Source: Motiliproteus sp047633175
GTDB lineage: Bacteria > Pseudomonadota > Gammaproteobacteria > Pseudomonadales > Balneatricaceae
Assembly: GCA_047633175.1 (NCBI GenBank)
Contig: JBLIEQ010000017.1
Span: 1-64,000 of the forward strand
Direction of reading: 5' to 3'
Length of the DNA stretch: 64,000 nt
In this document: positions 53,895 through 62,722 of the stretch, in pieces
Numbering within the stretch: position 1 is the stretch's first letter
Layout of the letters: each line of letters starts with the position of its first letter
Notes under the pieces: generated by a model
Databases searched by the model: none
Seen by the model: only the letters and a program-made list of their open reading frames with translations
What the model was told of the DNA's origin: nothing
Translations under genes and position numbers: made by a program

Positions 53895-54398
53895 ATGCCC
53901 GAAAACATCGATGTAGAACAGCTGTTACAGCAGATGACCGCCGAGCTGAAACAGCAGCTCGCAGAGCGCAAGATCGATAATCCGCTGCTGATCGGCATCC
54001 GCAGCGGCGGTGTTTGGCTGGCCGAGCGCGTCCGGCTGCTGCTGGGGCAGACGGATCCGATCGGGATCCTGGATATCAGTTTCTACCGTGACGACTTTAC
54101 CCGCATCGGTCTTAATCCCAAGGTCAAACCCTCGGCGCTGCCGGTGATGACCGAGGGCCGGGATATTATCCTCATCGATGATGTCCTGATGAGCGGCCGG
54201 ACCGTGCGTGCGGCGCTGAACGAACTCTTCGATTACGGCCGGCCGGCCTCGGTACTGCTGATGACACTGCTGGACCTGCAGGCGCGCGAGCTGCCGATCC
54301 GTGCCGATATCGTCGGCAGATCCCTGTATCTGGCCGCCGACCAGCAGGTCAAGCTGTCGGGCCCCGAACCCCTGAGACTGAGCGTCCTGAACCGTTAA
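53895..54398 (+). CDS. pyrR: PyrR bifunctional pyrimidine regulator / uracil phosphoribosyltransferase
   Basis: The 167-residue PRTase-fold protein has LLIGIRSGGVWLAERV, YRDDFTRIG and the PRPP loop ILIDDVLMSGRTVRAAL. In Bacillus PyrR controls attenuation; in Pseudomonas it precedes pyrB, as here. No attenuator structure was recognised upstream, so regulation of this operon is uncertain. Confidence 0.94.
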   Translation: MPENIDVEQLLQQMTAELKQQLAERKIDNPLLIGIRSGGVWLAERVRLLLGQTDPIGILDISFYRDDFTRIGLNPKVKPSALPVMTEGRDIILIDDVLMSGRTVRAALNELFDYGRPASVLLMTLLDLQARELPIRADIVGRSLYLAADQQVKLSGPEPLRLSVLNR

Positions 54399-54417
54399 CC
54401 GACCTGGAAATGTTGTA

Positions 54418-55404
54418 ATGAATCCGAACTCTGGCAGCCTGCAGCTGCAACTAAACGCCCAGGGCAAGCTGCGCCACTTTCTGACCACCGAAGGGCTCAG
54501 TACTGAGCTGCTGACCGCGATCCTGGATACCGCCGATTCTTTCGTCGATATGGGCGCCCAGTCGGTCAAGAAGGTGCCGCTGCTGCGCGGCAAGACCGTG
54601 GTTAATCTGTTCTTCGAAAACAGCACCCGCACCCGCAGTACCTTTGAGCTGGCCGCCAAACGGCTGTCGGCGGATGTCCTGAATCTGGATATCGCCACCT
54701 CCGCGACCACCAAGGGGGAGACACTGCGCGATACCCTCTGGAACCTGGAGGCGATGCAGAGCGATATGTTTGTGGTGCGCCATCCACACTCGGGAGCGGC
54801 GCACTTTATTGCCGAGCATGTGACCCCCAATGTCGCCATTATCAACGCCGGTGACGGTCGTCATGCCCATCCCACCCAGGCGATGCTGGATATGCTGACC
54901 ATCCGCCGCCATAAGGGCGACTTCAGTAACCTGCGGGTCGCCATCGTCGGTGATGCCCTGCATTCGCGAGTAGCGCGCTCGCAGATCCATGCGCTCAATA
55001 CATTGGGTGCCGCCGAGGTGCGACTGATCGCCCCCAAGACCCTGCTGCCCACCGAGATCGACAGCCTGGGCGTCAAGGTCTACAGCGACCTGAACAAAGG
55101 GCTCAAGGATGTGGATGTGGTGATCATGCTGCGGCTGCAGCTCGAACGGATGAAGAGCGCCTTCCTGCCCTCCCAGGCGGAGTTTTATAAGCTCTTCGGG
55201 CTCACTCGGGAGCGGCTGGCGGTGGCCAACCCCGATGCGATTGTTATGCATCCGGGGCCCATCAATCGGGGCGTCGAGATCGAATCCGAAGTGGCCGATG
55301 GTGCCCAGTCGCTGATCCTCAAGCAGGTCGGTTACGGCATCGCGACCCGAATGGCGGTGATGTCCATGGCGATGAGCGGCCAGCAACAACAGCACTCAGA
55401 CTGA
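54418..55404 (+). CDS. pyrB: Aspartate carbamoyltransferase catalytic subunit
   Basis: Commits carbamoyl phosphate and aspartate to pyrimidine synthesis. The 328-residue protein has the carbamoyl-phosphate loop ENSTRTRSTFELAAKRL, the Lys loop TSATTKGETLRDTL and the domain motif NAGDGRHAHPTQAMLDM. There is no pyrI; instead a pyrC' follows, as in the Pseudomonas dodecameric ATCase. The last ~40 bp belong to a tandem repeat that continues for 400 bp downstream. Confidence 0.97.
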   Translation: MNPNSGSLQLQLNAQGKLRHFLTTEGLSTELLTAILDTADSFVDMGAQSVKKVPLLRGKTVVNLFFENSTRTRSTFELAAKRLSADVLNLDIATSATTKGETLRDTLWNLEAMQSDMFVVRHPHSGAAHFIAEHVTPNVAIINAGDGRHAHPTQAMLDMLTIRRHKGDFSNLRVAIVGDALHSRVARSQIHALNTLGAAEVRLIAPKTLLPTEIDSLGVKVYSDLNKGLKDVDVVIMLRLQLERMKSAFLPSQAEFYKLFGLTRERLAVANPDAIVMHPGPINRGVEIESEVADGAQSLILKQVGYGIATRMAVMSMAMSGQQQQHSD

Positions 55405-55845
55405 GCACAGATTAAGCACCGGGACGCTGATAGATGTCCATGACTCTCTATAGAGCGGCCAGCAACAGCAGCACTCAGACTGAGCACAGATTAAGCACCG
55501 GGACGCTGATAGATGTCCATGACTCTCTATAGCGCGGCCAGCAACAGCAGCACTCAGACTGAGCACAGACTGAGCACAGACTGAGCACCGGGACGCTGAT
55601 AGATGTCCATGACTCTCTATAGAGCGGCCAGCAACAACAGCACTCAGACTGAGCACAGATTAAGCACCGGGACGCTGATAGATGTCCATGACTCTCTATA
55701 GAGCGGCCAGCAACAACAGCACTCAGACTGAGCACAGATTAAGCACAGATTAAGCACAGATTAAGCACAGACTAAGCACCGGGACGCTGATAGATGTCCA
55801 TGACTCCCTATAGAGTGGCCAGCAGCAACAGAGCGCGGACTAAGC
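55377..55845. repeat. Tandem array of a ~79-bp unit copied from the pyrB 3' end
   Basis: Five units and a partial sixth. Each contains the pyrB tail (AGCGGCCAGCAACAACAGCA, then CTCAGACTGA), then GCACCGGGACGCTGATAGAT and a GTCCATGACTCTCTATAG tail. Some units have inner expansions of GCACAGATTAA (three in unit 3 region, four in unit 5). The first copy is the real pyrB end with its TGA stop. The array fills the pyrB-pyrC' gap. Minus-strand frames through it are artefacts. Confidence 0.93.
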
Positions 55846-55882
55846 GTGCGTCCCCCTAATTGAATAGCCAGGCAGTAAAACG

Positions 55883-57223
55883 ATGAAGATTCATATTCAA
55901 GGCGGTCGGTTGATCGATCCGGCGCAGCAGCTCGACGGACAGTTCGATCTCTATCTAGAGCAGGGGCGGGTGGTCGCGATCGGCACCAAGCCTGCAGGCT
56001 TTGTAGCCGAGCAGCTGATCGATGCCCACGGCCAGGTCGTCTGTCCGGGACTGATCGACCTGCAGGCCTTCCTGCGTGAACCGGGACAGACCCACAAAGG
56101 CAGTGTCGCCAGCGAGGGTGCCGCCGCTGCGAGCGGCGGCATCACCAGCCTGTGCTGCTCGCCGATGACCCAGCCGGTGCTGGACACCCCATCGCTCGTC
56201 CGGCTGGTTCAGGATAGGGCAACCGAAGCCGGTACTGTCCGGGTACTGCCCCTGGCAGCCCTGACCCGGGGGCTCGAAGGCGAACAGCTCAGCAATATGC
56301 ACGCCCTGAAAGAGGCCGGTGCCGTCGGTTTCAGCAATGCCGGTGTCGGCATACCCAATGCCCAGACGCTGCTGCGCTGTCTGGAATATGCCGCCACCCT
56401 GGATCTGTTGATCTTCGTGCGCCCCAACGAACCGGTGCTGGGCGCGGGCTGCGCCCATGACGGCGCCATGGCGATGCGCCTCGGGCTGGACGGCATCCCC
56501 GAGGTCGCAGAGACCCTCGAAGTCTCGCGTTATCTGCTGCTGGCAGAGCAGGCCGGCGCCCGGCTACATTTTGGCCAGCTGTCGTGCGCACGCTCCATCG
56601 AGATGATCGAACAGGCACAGGCGCGCGGCCAGCAGGTCAGCGCAGATGTCGCCGTCCACCAGCTGCTGCTCGACGATACCTTCCTGGAGGGCTTCGACAG
56701 CCGCTTCCATCTTTCCCCGCCACTGCGCTCCAGGAGCCACCGCGACGGCCTCCGTGAGGCCCTGATGCGCGGCGGTATCGGCGCCCTCAGCTCCGACCAT
56801 CAGCCCCATGAAGCCGCAGCCAAGGCAGCCCCGTTCAGCGCCACAGAATCGGGCATGATCGGCGTGCAAACCCTGCTACCGCTAGGACTGTCGCTGGTCG
56901 CCGAGGAACTCCTGACCCTGCCCCAGCTGATCGCGATGCTGACCAGCACTCCGGCTAGGATCCTGGGTAAAGAGTTAGGTAAGGAGTTAGGTAAGGAGTT
57001 AGGTAAGGAGTTAGGTAAGGAGTTAGGACTGCCGCAGGGCCAGTTGGGCGTCGGCGCCATAGCGGATATCTGTATCTTCGATCCGACACAGCGCTGGACC
57101 CTGGACGCGAGCAGCAACCGCTCCCGCGGCAGCAACAGCCCTTATTGGGGTCAGACCCTGGTTGGCCAGGTCACCCACAGCCTACTGGCCGGAAAGCCGG
57201 TTTTTGTCAGGGATAAGAGATAA
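55883..57223 (+). CDS. Dihydroorotase-like protein PyrC' (PyrX), probably non-catalytic
   Basis: Amidohydrolase-fold partner of ATCase, 446 residues. In active dihydroorotases the first metal motif is HxH after PGLIDL; here the sequence is PGLIDLQAFLREPGQ, lacking both His. Other metal-site regions are partly kept (SSDHQPHEAAAK). It is most likely the structural PyrC' that forms the ATCase dodecamer with PyrB, as described for Pseudomonas. An insertion of five GKEL repeats at ~362-381 is unusual. Confidence 0.92.
   Translation: MKIHIQGGRLIDPAQQLDGQFDLYLEQGRVVAIGTKPAGFVAEQLIDAHGQVVCPGLIDLQAFLREPGQTHKGSVASEGAAAASGGITSLCCSPMTQPVLDTPSLVRLVQDRATEAGTVRVLPLAALTRGLEGEQLSNMHALKEAGAVGFSNAGVGIPNAQTLLRCLEYAATLDLLIFVRPNEPVLGAGCAHDGAMAMRLGLDGIPEVAETLEVSRYLLLAEQAGARLHFGQLSCARSIEMIEQAQARGQQVSADVAVHQLLLDDTFLEGFDSRFHLSPPLRSRSHRDGLREALMRGGIGALSSDHQPHEAAAKAAPFSATESGMIGVQTLLPLGLSLVAEELLTLPQLIAMLTSTPARILGKELGKELGKELGKELGKELGLPQGQLGVGAIADICIFDPTQRWTLDASSNRSRGSNSPYWGQTLVGQVTHSLLAGKPVFVRDKR
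56966..57025 (+). repeat. Five 12-bp in-frame repeats in pyrC'
   Basis: GGTAAGGAGTTA (first copy GGTAAAGAGTTA) five times, encoding (GKEL)x5 in the loop before GLPQGQLGVG. Near-identity of the copies indicates recent expansion or turnover. Confidence 0.95.
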
Positions 57224-57244
57224 GAAAAGGGATGAACCACAAGG

Positions 57245-58009
57245 ATGAGCCACAAGGATGAACAGGTTATGCAGCACAACATACAGCCGACACTGACCCC
57301 CCGATTCCTGACCCCCCGATTTCGCCAGCCCCAGGTACTGATCGCCTGTGCGGTGATCACGCTCTGCCTCTGGGGGCTCTATCAGGCACTCCGCATGGGA
57401 ATGGCGGATGTGGTCGCCTATAAAGCCAGATACCCGCTTAAAACTTGGGAGCAGGCGGCGCGATTGCCCACCATGGCCGAAGCCGACGATGCCCTAGAAA
57501 AGGCCTCGGGCGCGCTCTCCTGGGCACCGAAAAACCCCGAGTATCTGGACCTTCGGGCGCATCTCCTCACCTATAAGAGCCTGCTGCCGGTCAATAACGA
57601 GACCCAAGCAGAGCATTCAGTCAGGGTCGAGCCCTTGACCCGGGAGGCGCTGGCGCTCTATCAGCAATCGACCGGGCTGCGCCCCAAATGGCCCTACAGC
57701 TGGTCCAGGCTGGCGCTGGTTAAATCCTACCTGGGCGAGTTTGATCAGGTCTTTACTGCGGCCGTCGCCAAGGCCGTTAAATACGGTCCCTGGGAGCCGG
57801 GAGTGCATAAGACCCTGCTCGAAGCCGGCCTCAGCGGCTGGTTTGAGCTGGATGCCGACACCCGCCGCGCGCTGGGCAGCACCGCATCCCGAGGCCTGCG
57901 GCTGGACAGCCGAGGTATCACCGCCATCGTCCAGCGCCATCAAAAGCGCGACCAACTCTGCGGCTACCTGCCCAATGACCGCTACAGCAAAGCCCTGTGC
58001 GGTTGGTAA
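57245..58009 (+). CDS. Small single-pass membrane protein, possibly VpsP-like
   Basis: The 254-residue protein has one membrane helix (~34-54, LIACAVITLCLWGLYQAL) and a periplasmic helical region resembling TPR-like repeats (EADDALEKASGALSWAPKNP, then LALYQQSTGLRPKWPYSWSR). It resembles the VpsP-type proteins found with polysaccharide genes, but the match is from memory. The start could also be the ATG at 57269. Follows pyrC' by 22 bp. Function unknown. Confidence 0.6.
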   Translation: MSHKDEQVMQHNIQPTLTPRFLTPRFRQPQVLIACAVITLCLWGLYQALRMGMADVVAYKARYPLKTWEQAARLPTMAEADDALEKASGALSWAPKNPEYLDLRAHLLTYKSLLPVNNETQAEHSVRVEPLTREALALYQQSTGLRPKWPYSWSRLALVKSYLGEFDQVFTAAVAKAVKYGPWEPGVHKTLLEAGLSGWFELDADTRRALGSTASRGLRLDSRGITAIVQRHQKRDQLCGYLPNDRYSKALCGW

Positions 58010-58014
58010 GTTGT

Positions 58015-58145
58015 TTTTTTGTAGGGTTTTTGTGGGTTAGCTTTCTGTGGGTGGAAAGTAGCCTGACAACCACTACACATTGCTAGAGTTGTCGCCCTAA
58101 AGTCCAACCCACAAAAGATCGCCTGCCTGCAGGCTCCCACAGGCA
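58015..58145. repeat. Degenerate family A and B repeats before the toxin-antitoxin pair
   Basis: T-rich GTAGGGTTTTTGTGGGT tags, a decayed family A pair, then a family B element in reverse (GATCGCCTGCCTGCAGGCTC). No gene is visible. Confidence 0.7.
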
Positions 58146-58176
58146 CGCGAAAAGAGCTGACCCCCCTCATCGCTTT

Positions 58177-58204
58177 TTGTAATCCTGTAGCGATCTGCTA
58201 CAGT
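58177..58204 (+). promoter_or_regulatory. Promoter with overlapping palindromic operator for the toxin-antitoxin operon
   Basis: -35 TTGTAA (58177-58182), 16-bp spacer, -10 TACAGT (58199-58204). A perfect palindrome CTGTAGC-GATCT-GCTACAG (58185-58203) fills the spacer and overlaps the -10, and GTAATCC direct repeats flank it. It lies 32 bp upstream of the antitoxin ATG, a typical place for autoregulation. Confidence 0.65.
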
Positions 58205-58235
58205 AATCCAACAAACCTCAGTAGCGGAGATCGTT

Positions 58236-58652
58236 ATGGCTAAGGCGGCATCACCCGTAAGGCTTGAAAAAAACTTGATGGAAGCTGCGAAAGTAGTCGG
58301 AGATATCTACCACCGAAGCGCCGCAGAGCAGGTTGAGTATTGGGCCGATATAGGCCGGAATCTGTCTAAGATGATCGATCCGGACACCCTGGTACAAATT
58401 GCGGCTGGGCTGGCGCGGGTTAACGTCGAACAGGTTGCCGCTCCCGTAGTAAACCCCGAGGATGTCTTCGCGTCCTTAGAGACTGACCGCGCCAGCGGAC
58501 GGCTCGCTGCCGTAGTGACCGCCTCTGCCGTTAAGTACCAGGCGTCAGCCTCTCACCGGGGCTTACTGGAGCGTATCTCTCCCGGTGGAGGTGTTGAAAC
58601 CGGTAGTTTTACTAATGGGGTGTTTATAGCGCTGCAAGAACCTGAGCATTGA
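58236..58652 (+). CDS. ParD-like antitoxin (PF11903 type)
   Basis: The 138-residue protein starts SPVRLEKNLMEAAKVVGDIYHRSAAEQVEYWADIG (cited ends SPVRLEKNLM and QVEYWADIG), matching the ribbon-helix-helix-like ParD_like antitoxins. The C-terminal ~60 residues are Ala/Ser-rich and may contact the toxin. It overlaps the kinase toxin gene by four bases (TTGA). An operator-like palindrome lies upstream, consistent with autorepression. Confidence 0.75.
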   Translation: MAKAASPVRLEKNLMEAAKVVGDIYHRSAAEQVEYWADIGRNLSKMIDPDTLVQIAAGLARVNVEQVAAPVVNPEDVFASLETDRASGRLAAVVTASAVKYQASASHRGLLERISPGGGVETGSFTNGVFIALQEPEH

Positions 58653-59224
58653 CGAATACTAAGCAGCTTTGGCTGCTGGTGGGCGGTAACGGGGCGGGCA
58701 AGAGCACCTTTTACCGATTAACGCTTGAGCCCCTGGGTATCCCCTTCGTTAATGCCGACGTGATCGCAAAGCAGCTCTTTCCCGAGTCCCCGGAGGCGCA
58801 TAGTTACAAGGCCGCAAAAATAGCCGCAGACCTGCGCCATGATCTGCTGCTTAAAGGTCGGAATTTCTGTTTCGAAACGGTGTTTTCACATCCCTCCAAA
58901 ATAGACTTTGTTGCCCAGGCCAAGGCGCTGGGTTATCAGGTCATCATGGTCGTGATACACCTGGAAAATCCAGAGATCAATCGTGCGCGGGTCGCTCAGC
59001 GGGTAGCAGAAGGAGGGCACCAGGTACCAGACGCTAAGGTAGAATCGCGTATACCGAGGCTGCTTGCCAACATTAGAATGGCGATGCCGCTTTGCGATCA
59101 GGTTCGCATCTTGGATAATTCCAGCTGCGAAATCCCTTTTTGTCCTGTAGCGACACGCCGTAACCAGTCGCTGGAAATCCACCTTGAATCCTTGCCAGCA
59201 TGGGCGAAAACGCTATTGAGCTAA
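58649..59224 (+). CDS. Zeta-toxin-like P-loop kinase
   Basis: The 191-residue P-loop protein has Walker A GGNGAGKST near the N-terminus, the substrate-side acidic motif NADVIAKQL, FCFETVFSHPSK, and the Arg-rich lid RARVAQRVAEGGHQVPDAKV (cited in part). This is the short chromosomal zeta/UDP-N-acetylglucosamine kinase-like type. The TTG start overlaps the antitoxin stop. With the ParD-like partner it forms a likely toxin-antitoxin pair. Some such kinases have other substrates. Confidence 0.82.
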   Translation: MTNTKQLWLLVGGNGAGKSTFYRLTLEPLGIPFVNADVIAKQLFPESPEAHSYKAAKIAADLRHDLLLKGRNFCFETVFSHPSKIDFVAQAKALGYQVIMVVIHLENPEINRARVAQRVAEGGHQVPDAKVESRIPRLLANIRMAMPLCDQVRILDNSSCEIPFCPVATRRNQSLEIHLESLPAWAKTLLS

Positions 59225-59254
59225 CCGAAACAAGGGGGGGAGGGGCAGGCTGAA

Positions 59255-59340
59255 GCCTAACCTACAAAAGATCGCCTGCAGGCAGGCTCCCACAGGCAGG
59301 CTCCCACAGGCAGGCTCCCACAGGCACGCGGAAAGAACTG
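59255..59340. repeat. Family B element with tandem CAGGCTCCCACAGG units
   Basis: A reverse family B copy (GATCGCCTGCAGGCAGGCTC) followed by three tandem CAGGCTCCCACAGG units, then a CACGCGGAAAGAACTGACCC tag, which also occurs at ~58142. Between the convergent zeta and cysQ genes. Confidence 0.85.
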
Positions 59341-59352
59341 ACCCCCTACTCT

Positions 59353-60183
59353 TTATTCAGACCACAGGGGTTGAGGCGTCGCACAGACTATAAAAAACGG
59401 GTTGAGCAGGGTATCCGGGCGGGTATTGTAGCGCAGCGGGGTCAGACCCGAGTGTTCGAGTACCAGGCCGCCGGCCGCTTCCACCACGGCCTGGGCGGCG
59501 GCGGTATCCCATTCGCTGGTCAGACCCAGGCGGGGGTAAAGATCGGCCGCACCTTCGGCGACCAGGCAGAGCTTCAGGGAGCTGCCCATCGCCACGATCT
59601 CGGCCTGACCCAGCTTGGCCACAAACGCCTTAAAGGCCTCGGACTGGTGCGAACGGCTGCCGACCACGCGCCAGGTACCCGCGGCTGCCGGCGGCGTGGC
59701 GACTCGAATAGCGGTGGCGGGCTGGCCGGTGATCTGCTTGAAAGCCCCCCGCAAGCGGCCACCCCAGTAGAGGGTCTCCAGAGCGGGGGCATAAACGATG
59801 CCCAGCACCGGCACGCCGGCATCGATCAGGGCGATATTGACGGTAAATTCGCCGTTCTTCTTGATGAATTCCTTGGTACCGTCCAGCGGATCGATCAGCC
59901 AGTAACGACTCCAGTTGTTGCGCTCAAAGAGCACCGCCGCATCGGACTCCTCGGACAAGACCGGAATCCCCGGTGTCAGCCTGGCAAGACCCTCGACGAT
60001 GCAGTGGTGGGAGGCCAGGTCGGCTTCGGTCAGCGGGCTGGCATCCGCCTTGTCGACGATGGTGAAATCACGCTGATAGATCGCCATAATCGCATCACCC
60101 GCCGTTTTAGCCAGCTGGATAATCGCCTCGATATCGCCATCAAAGCACTCTGTAGCAGGAACGGTAGTAACGGAATTGGACAT
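59353..60183 (-). CDS. cysQ: 3'(2'),5'-bisphosphate nucleotidase CysQ
   Basis: Inositol-monophosphatase-fold enzyme that degrades PAP from sulfate assimilation. The 276-residue protein has the metal motifs SEESD, WLIDPLDGTKEFIKKNGEF (cited start WLIDPLDGTKEF) and SEWDTAAAQAVVEAAGG. It is followed upstream by the SLC13-type permease on the same strand, and faces the cysD fusion gene. This is a sulfate-assimilation context. Confidence 0.95.
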   Translation of the reverse strand: MSNSVTTVPATECFDGDIEAIIQLAKTAGDAIMAIYQRDFTIVDKADASPLTEADLASHHCIVEGLARLTPGIPVLSEESDAAVLFERNNWSRYWLIDPLDGTKEFIKKNGEFTVNIALIDAGVPVLGIVYAPALETLYWGGRLRGAFKQITGQPATAIRVATPPAAAGTWRVVGSRSHQSEAFKAFVAKLGQAEIVAMGSSLKLCLVAEGAADLYPRLGLTSEWDTAAAQAVVEAAGGLVLEHSGLTPLRYNTRPDTLLNPFFIVCATPQPLWSE

Positions 60184-60220
60184 AAAAATCTCTCTGGTGC
60201 CCTAGATTAAGAAGCTCGAT

Positions 60221-61987
60221 TCAGAAGCTCCAGATCAAGGGAATTAATAGGATAGAAGTACTGCCCACCAGCAGGCTGAGCGGGATACCCAGGCGCAGAT
60301 AGTCGCGGATACGGTAGCCGCCAGGGCCCATAACCATCAGGTTGGTCTGGTAGCCCAGCGGGGTGATAAAGCTGGCGGAAGCGGCAAACATGATCGCGAC
60401 CGCAAAGGGCATCACATTAACACCAAGCTGGTCGGCAACCGCCATGGCGATAGGAAACATCAGCACCGCGGCGGCACTGTTGGTGATCGACTCGGTAAAC
60501 AGCACCGTAAGCAGGTAGATGATCGCCAGTGCCAGCCAGGGGGAGTGGCTGCTCTCGGGGATCAACCACAGCGCGATGGCGGCAGCGGCCCCGGTTTTGG
60601 TCATAGCCACACCCAGCGAAAAGGACGCGGCGATAACAACCAGCACCGTGTGGTCGATATAGCGTCGCGCCTTGGCGGGGCTGACGCAGCGGGTGGTGAG
60701 CATCGCGGCCGCAGCGATCAGCGCCGCTTCCAGTATCGATAACAGGCCGAGCGCGCTGACCAGGACCATGGTAGCGAGGATTGCCAGCGCCATCGGCGCC
60801 TTTTCAAAATGGGGCGGGGTCGAGTCATTAAGCGCGCTGACCAGCAGGAAGTCTTTACGAAAACGGTACTGCTCCAGAAACTCCTGGCCGGTTTCCAGCA
60901 GCAGGCAGTCGCCGACCTGCAGTTCGATATTGCCTATCTTCCCGGGCAGCCGGCTGCCGCCGCGCGAGACCGAGATGATAGCCGCCTGGAAGCGCGAGCG
61001 AAATTTTGCATGGCGAATGGTCTGGTTAAGGCCGGTAAATCCAGGTCCTATGACCGCCTCGACCAGGCAGCGGTTGTGGCGCGCGGTCTCGAGTTTATCG
61101 GCATCGCCGTTAGCCGCGGTGAGTCCCTGGATCAGCCGCAGCTCGCGAGCGCACTCGGGTGCACCGATAAACAGCAATCGGTCATGGGCTTCTAGCAGGG
61201 TTTCGGGCGGGACCGCCGTCAGCAGTCGATGTTGACGCTCGATCTCGACCAGATAACCGTGATTGAGTTGCCGCAGTCCCGCCTCAGCAATCGACATGCC
61301 GGGCAGAGGGCCCGCAGCATCGACCCGGACCTCCACGCTGTACTCGCGTATCTGCTCAATTTGCTCGGCAGCGCCTTTGCGGTTGGGAAGCAGGCGGTCG
61401 CCCGCCAGAAGCATAAAGGTACCACCGATCAGCACCAGCGGGATGCCCAGCCAGGCGAGTTCAAACATCGACAGCGAGATCTGTTTTTCGGTTTGCAGCA
61501 AGCCATCGATCACCAGGTTGGTGCTGGTGCCGATCAGGGTGCAGGTGCCACCCAGAATGGCGGCATAGCTCAGGGGCAGCAGCAGTTTGGACGTCGGCAG
61601 CTGGAGCCGTTGCGCCCAGGCCTGGATGGCGGGGAGGAGCATCGCCACCACCGTGGTGTTATTCATAAAAGCGCTGAGCAGCGAGGCCGGCAGCATCACG
61701 CGTAACTGGGCGAGTCTCAGCGTACTCGGCTGGCCTAGCAGCCGCCGTGCCAGCCACTGGACCGCACCGGTGTTATTAAGCCCTGCAGCCACCACATAGA
61801 GAATGGCGATCGTCATCACCCCTGGGTTGGAAAAGCCCACCAGCGCTTCGGCAGGTGTCAAAATTCCCAGGATAATCAGGCTTGCCAGCGCAGTCATCAG
61901 CAGCACATCGGTAGCCAGACGACTGCTCAGCAGCAGCGTCAGCACCACCCCGATCACCGCCAGAGTGAGATAGGCGTCAGTCGTCAT
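60221..61987 (-). CDS. SLC13/DASS-family anion permease with two TrkA-C domains (probable sulfate transporter)
   Basis: The 588-residue membrane protein has an N-terminal transport half (helices at ~5-200), two central cytoplasmic TrkA-C/RCK-C regions (~215-390, with VRVDAAGPLPGMSIAEAGLR and IELQVGDCLLLETG) and a C-terminal transport half. Na+/anion signature-like stretches are ATMVVLVSALG-type and FTESITNSAAAVLMFPIA. Such SAC1-like permeases often carry sulfate; adjacency to cysQ and cysD supports this. It lies 37 bp upstream of cysQ. Confidence 0.85.
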   Translation of the reverse strand: MTTDAYLTLAVIGVVLTLLLSSRLATDVLLMTALASLIILGILTPAEALVGFSNPGVMTIAILYVVAAGLNNTGAVQWLARRLLGQPSTLRLAQLRVMLPASLLSAFMNNTTVVAMLLPAIQAWAQRLQLPTSKLLLPLSYAAILGGTCTLIGTSTNLVIDGLLQTEKQISLSMFELAWLGIPLVLIGGTFMLLAGDRLLPNRKGAAEQIEQIREYSVEVRVDAAGPLPGMSIAEAGLRQLNHGYLVEIERQHRLLTAVPPETLLEAHDRLLFIGAPECARELRLIQGLTAANGDADKLETARHNRCLVEAVIGPGFTGLNQTIRHAKFRSRFQAAIISVSRGGSRLPGKIGNIELQVGDCLLLETGQEFLEQYRFRKDFLLVSALNDSTPPHFEKAPMALAILATMVLVSALGLLSILEAALIAAAAMLTTRCVSPAKARRYIDHTVLVVIAASFSLGVAMTKTGAAAAIALWLIPESSHSPWLALAIIYLLTVLFTESITNSAAAVLMFPIAMAVADQLGVNVMPFAVAIMFAASASFITPLGYQTNLMVMGPGGYRIRDYLRLGIPLSLLVGSTSILLIPLIWSF

Positions 61988-61994
61988 GCATCGA

Positions 61995-62600
61995 TATCTC
62001 CGCTAAGGGGGTAGGTCTTTTGTGGGTTGGACCCGTAACTCGGACTCGTAACTCGGGCTCGTAGGTCGGGCCCGTAACACGGGCCGTAACTCGGGCCCGT
62101 AACTCGGGCCCGTAACTCGGACCCGTAACTCGGACCGTAACTCGGCCCTCGTAACTCGGGCCCGTAACACGGGCCGTAACTCGGGCTCGTAGGTCGGACT
62201 TTAGTCCGACAAAACCATCAAAACGCACCCATCCTTCTGAAATTGCTTCGACCAAGGAGGGGGCAGGTCTTTCCGCATCATTAGTCAAAAGATCGCCTGC
62301 AGGCAGGCTCCCACAAGGAACCCCTGATGTTATATGGAAAGACCGGACCCCTTTTTTGTGACCCCTTTTTTGTCCTCGGACTCGTAACTCGGCCCTCGTA
62401 ACTCGGGCTCGTAGGTCGGACTTTAGTCCGACAAAACTATCAAAACGCACCCATCCTTCTGAAATTGCTTCGACCAAGGAGGGGTCTTCAGCCAAGGAGG
62501 GGTCAGCCTTTCAGCATCATTAGTCAAAAGATCGCCTGCAGGCAGGCTCCCACAAGGAACCCTGATGTTATATGTAAAGACCTGACCCCTTTTTTGCTGC
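61995..62600. repeat. Large repeat block between the permease and the cysD fusion gene
   Basis: The ~600-bp stretch contains: ~14 units of GTAACTCGGGCCC type (62030-62190), family A palindromes at ~62190 and ~62415, and a ~165-bp segment present twice (from ~62200 and ~62430). Each copy has AAAACGCACCCATCCTTCTG, a family B element and a GACCCCTTTTTTG tail. No gene is supported; the long minus-strand frame is repeat-derived. Confidence 0.85.
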
Positions 62601-62722
62601 CTTTAATACCATGACATTAAAGGTTTAATAGGTGCGGTTGATATCTTACCCAGCAACGCTTAGTCTCTCAACCCTCAAGAATTACTTTGACTACTACCGA
62701 ACATGCAACCTGGCGGTTTTTG

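Noticed and set aside
55396..55735. Minus-strand frames with repeated peptides in the pyrB-pyrC' gap
   Set aside because: Generated by the 79-bp tandem array; they carry no start signals and no recognisable fold.
61977..62495. 172-codon minus-strand frame rich in Arg-Val-Thr repeats
   Set aside because: Consists of the GTAACTCGGGCCC minisatellite and palindromic repeats; treated as non-coding.
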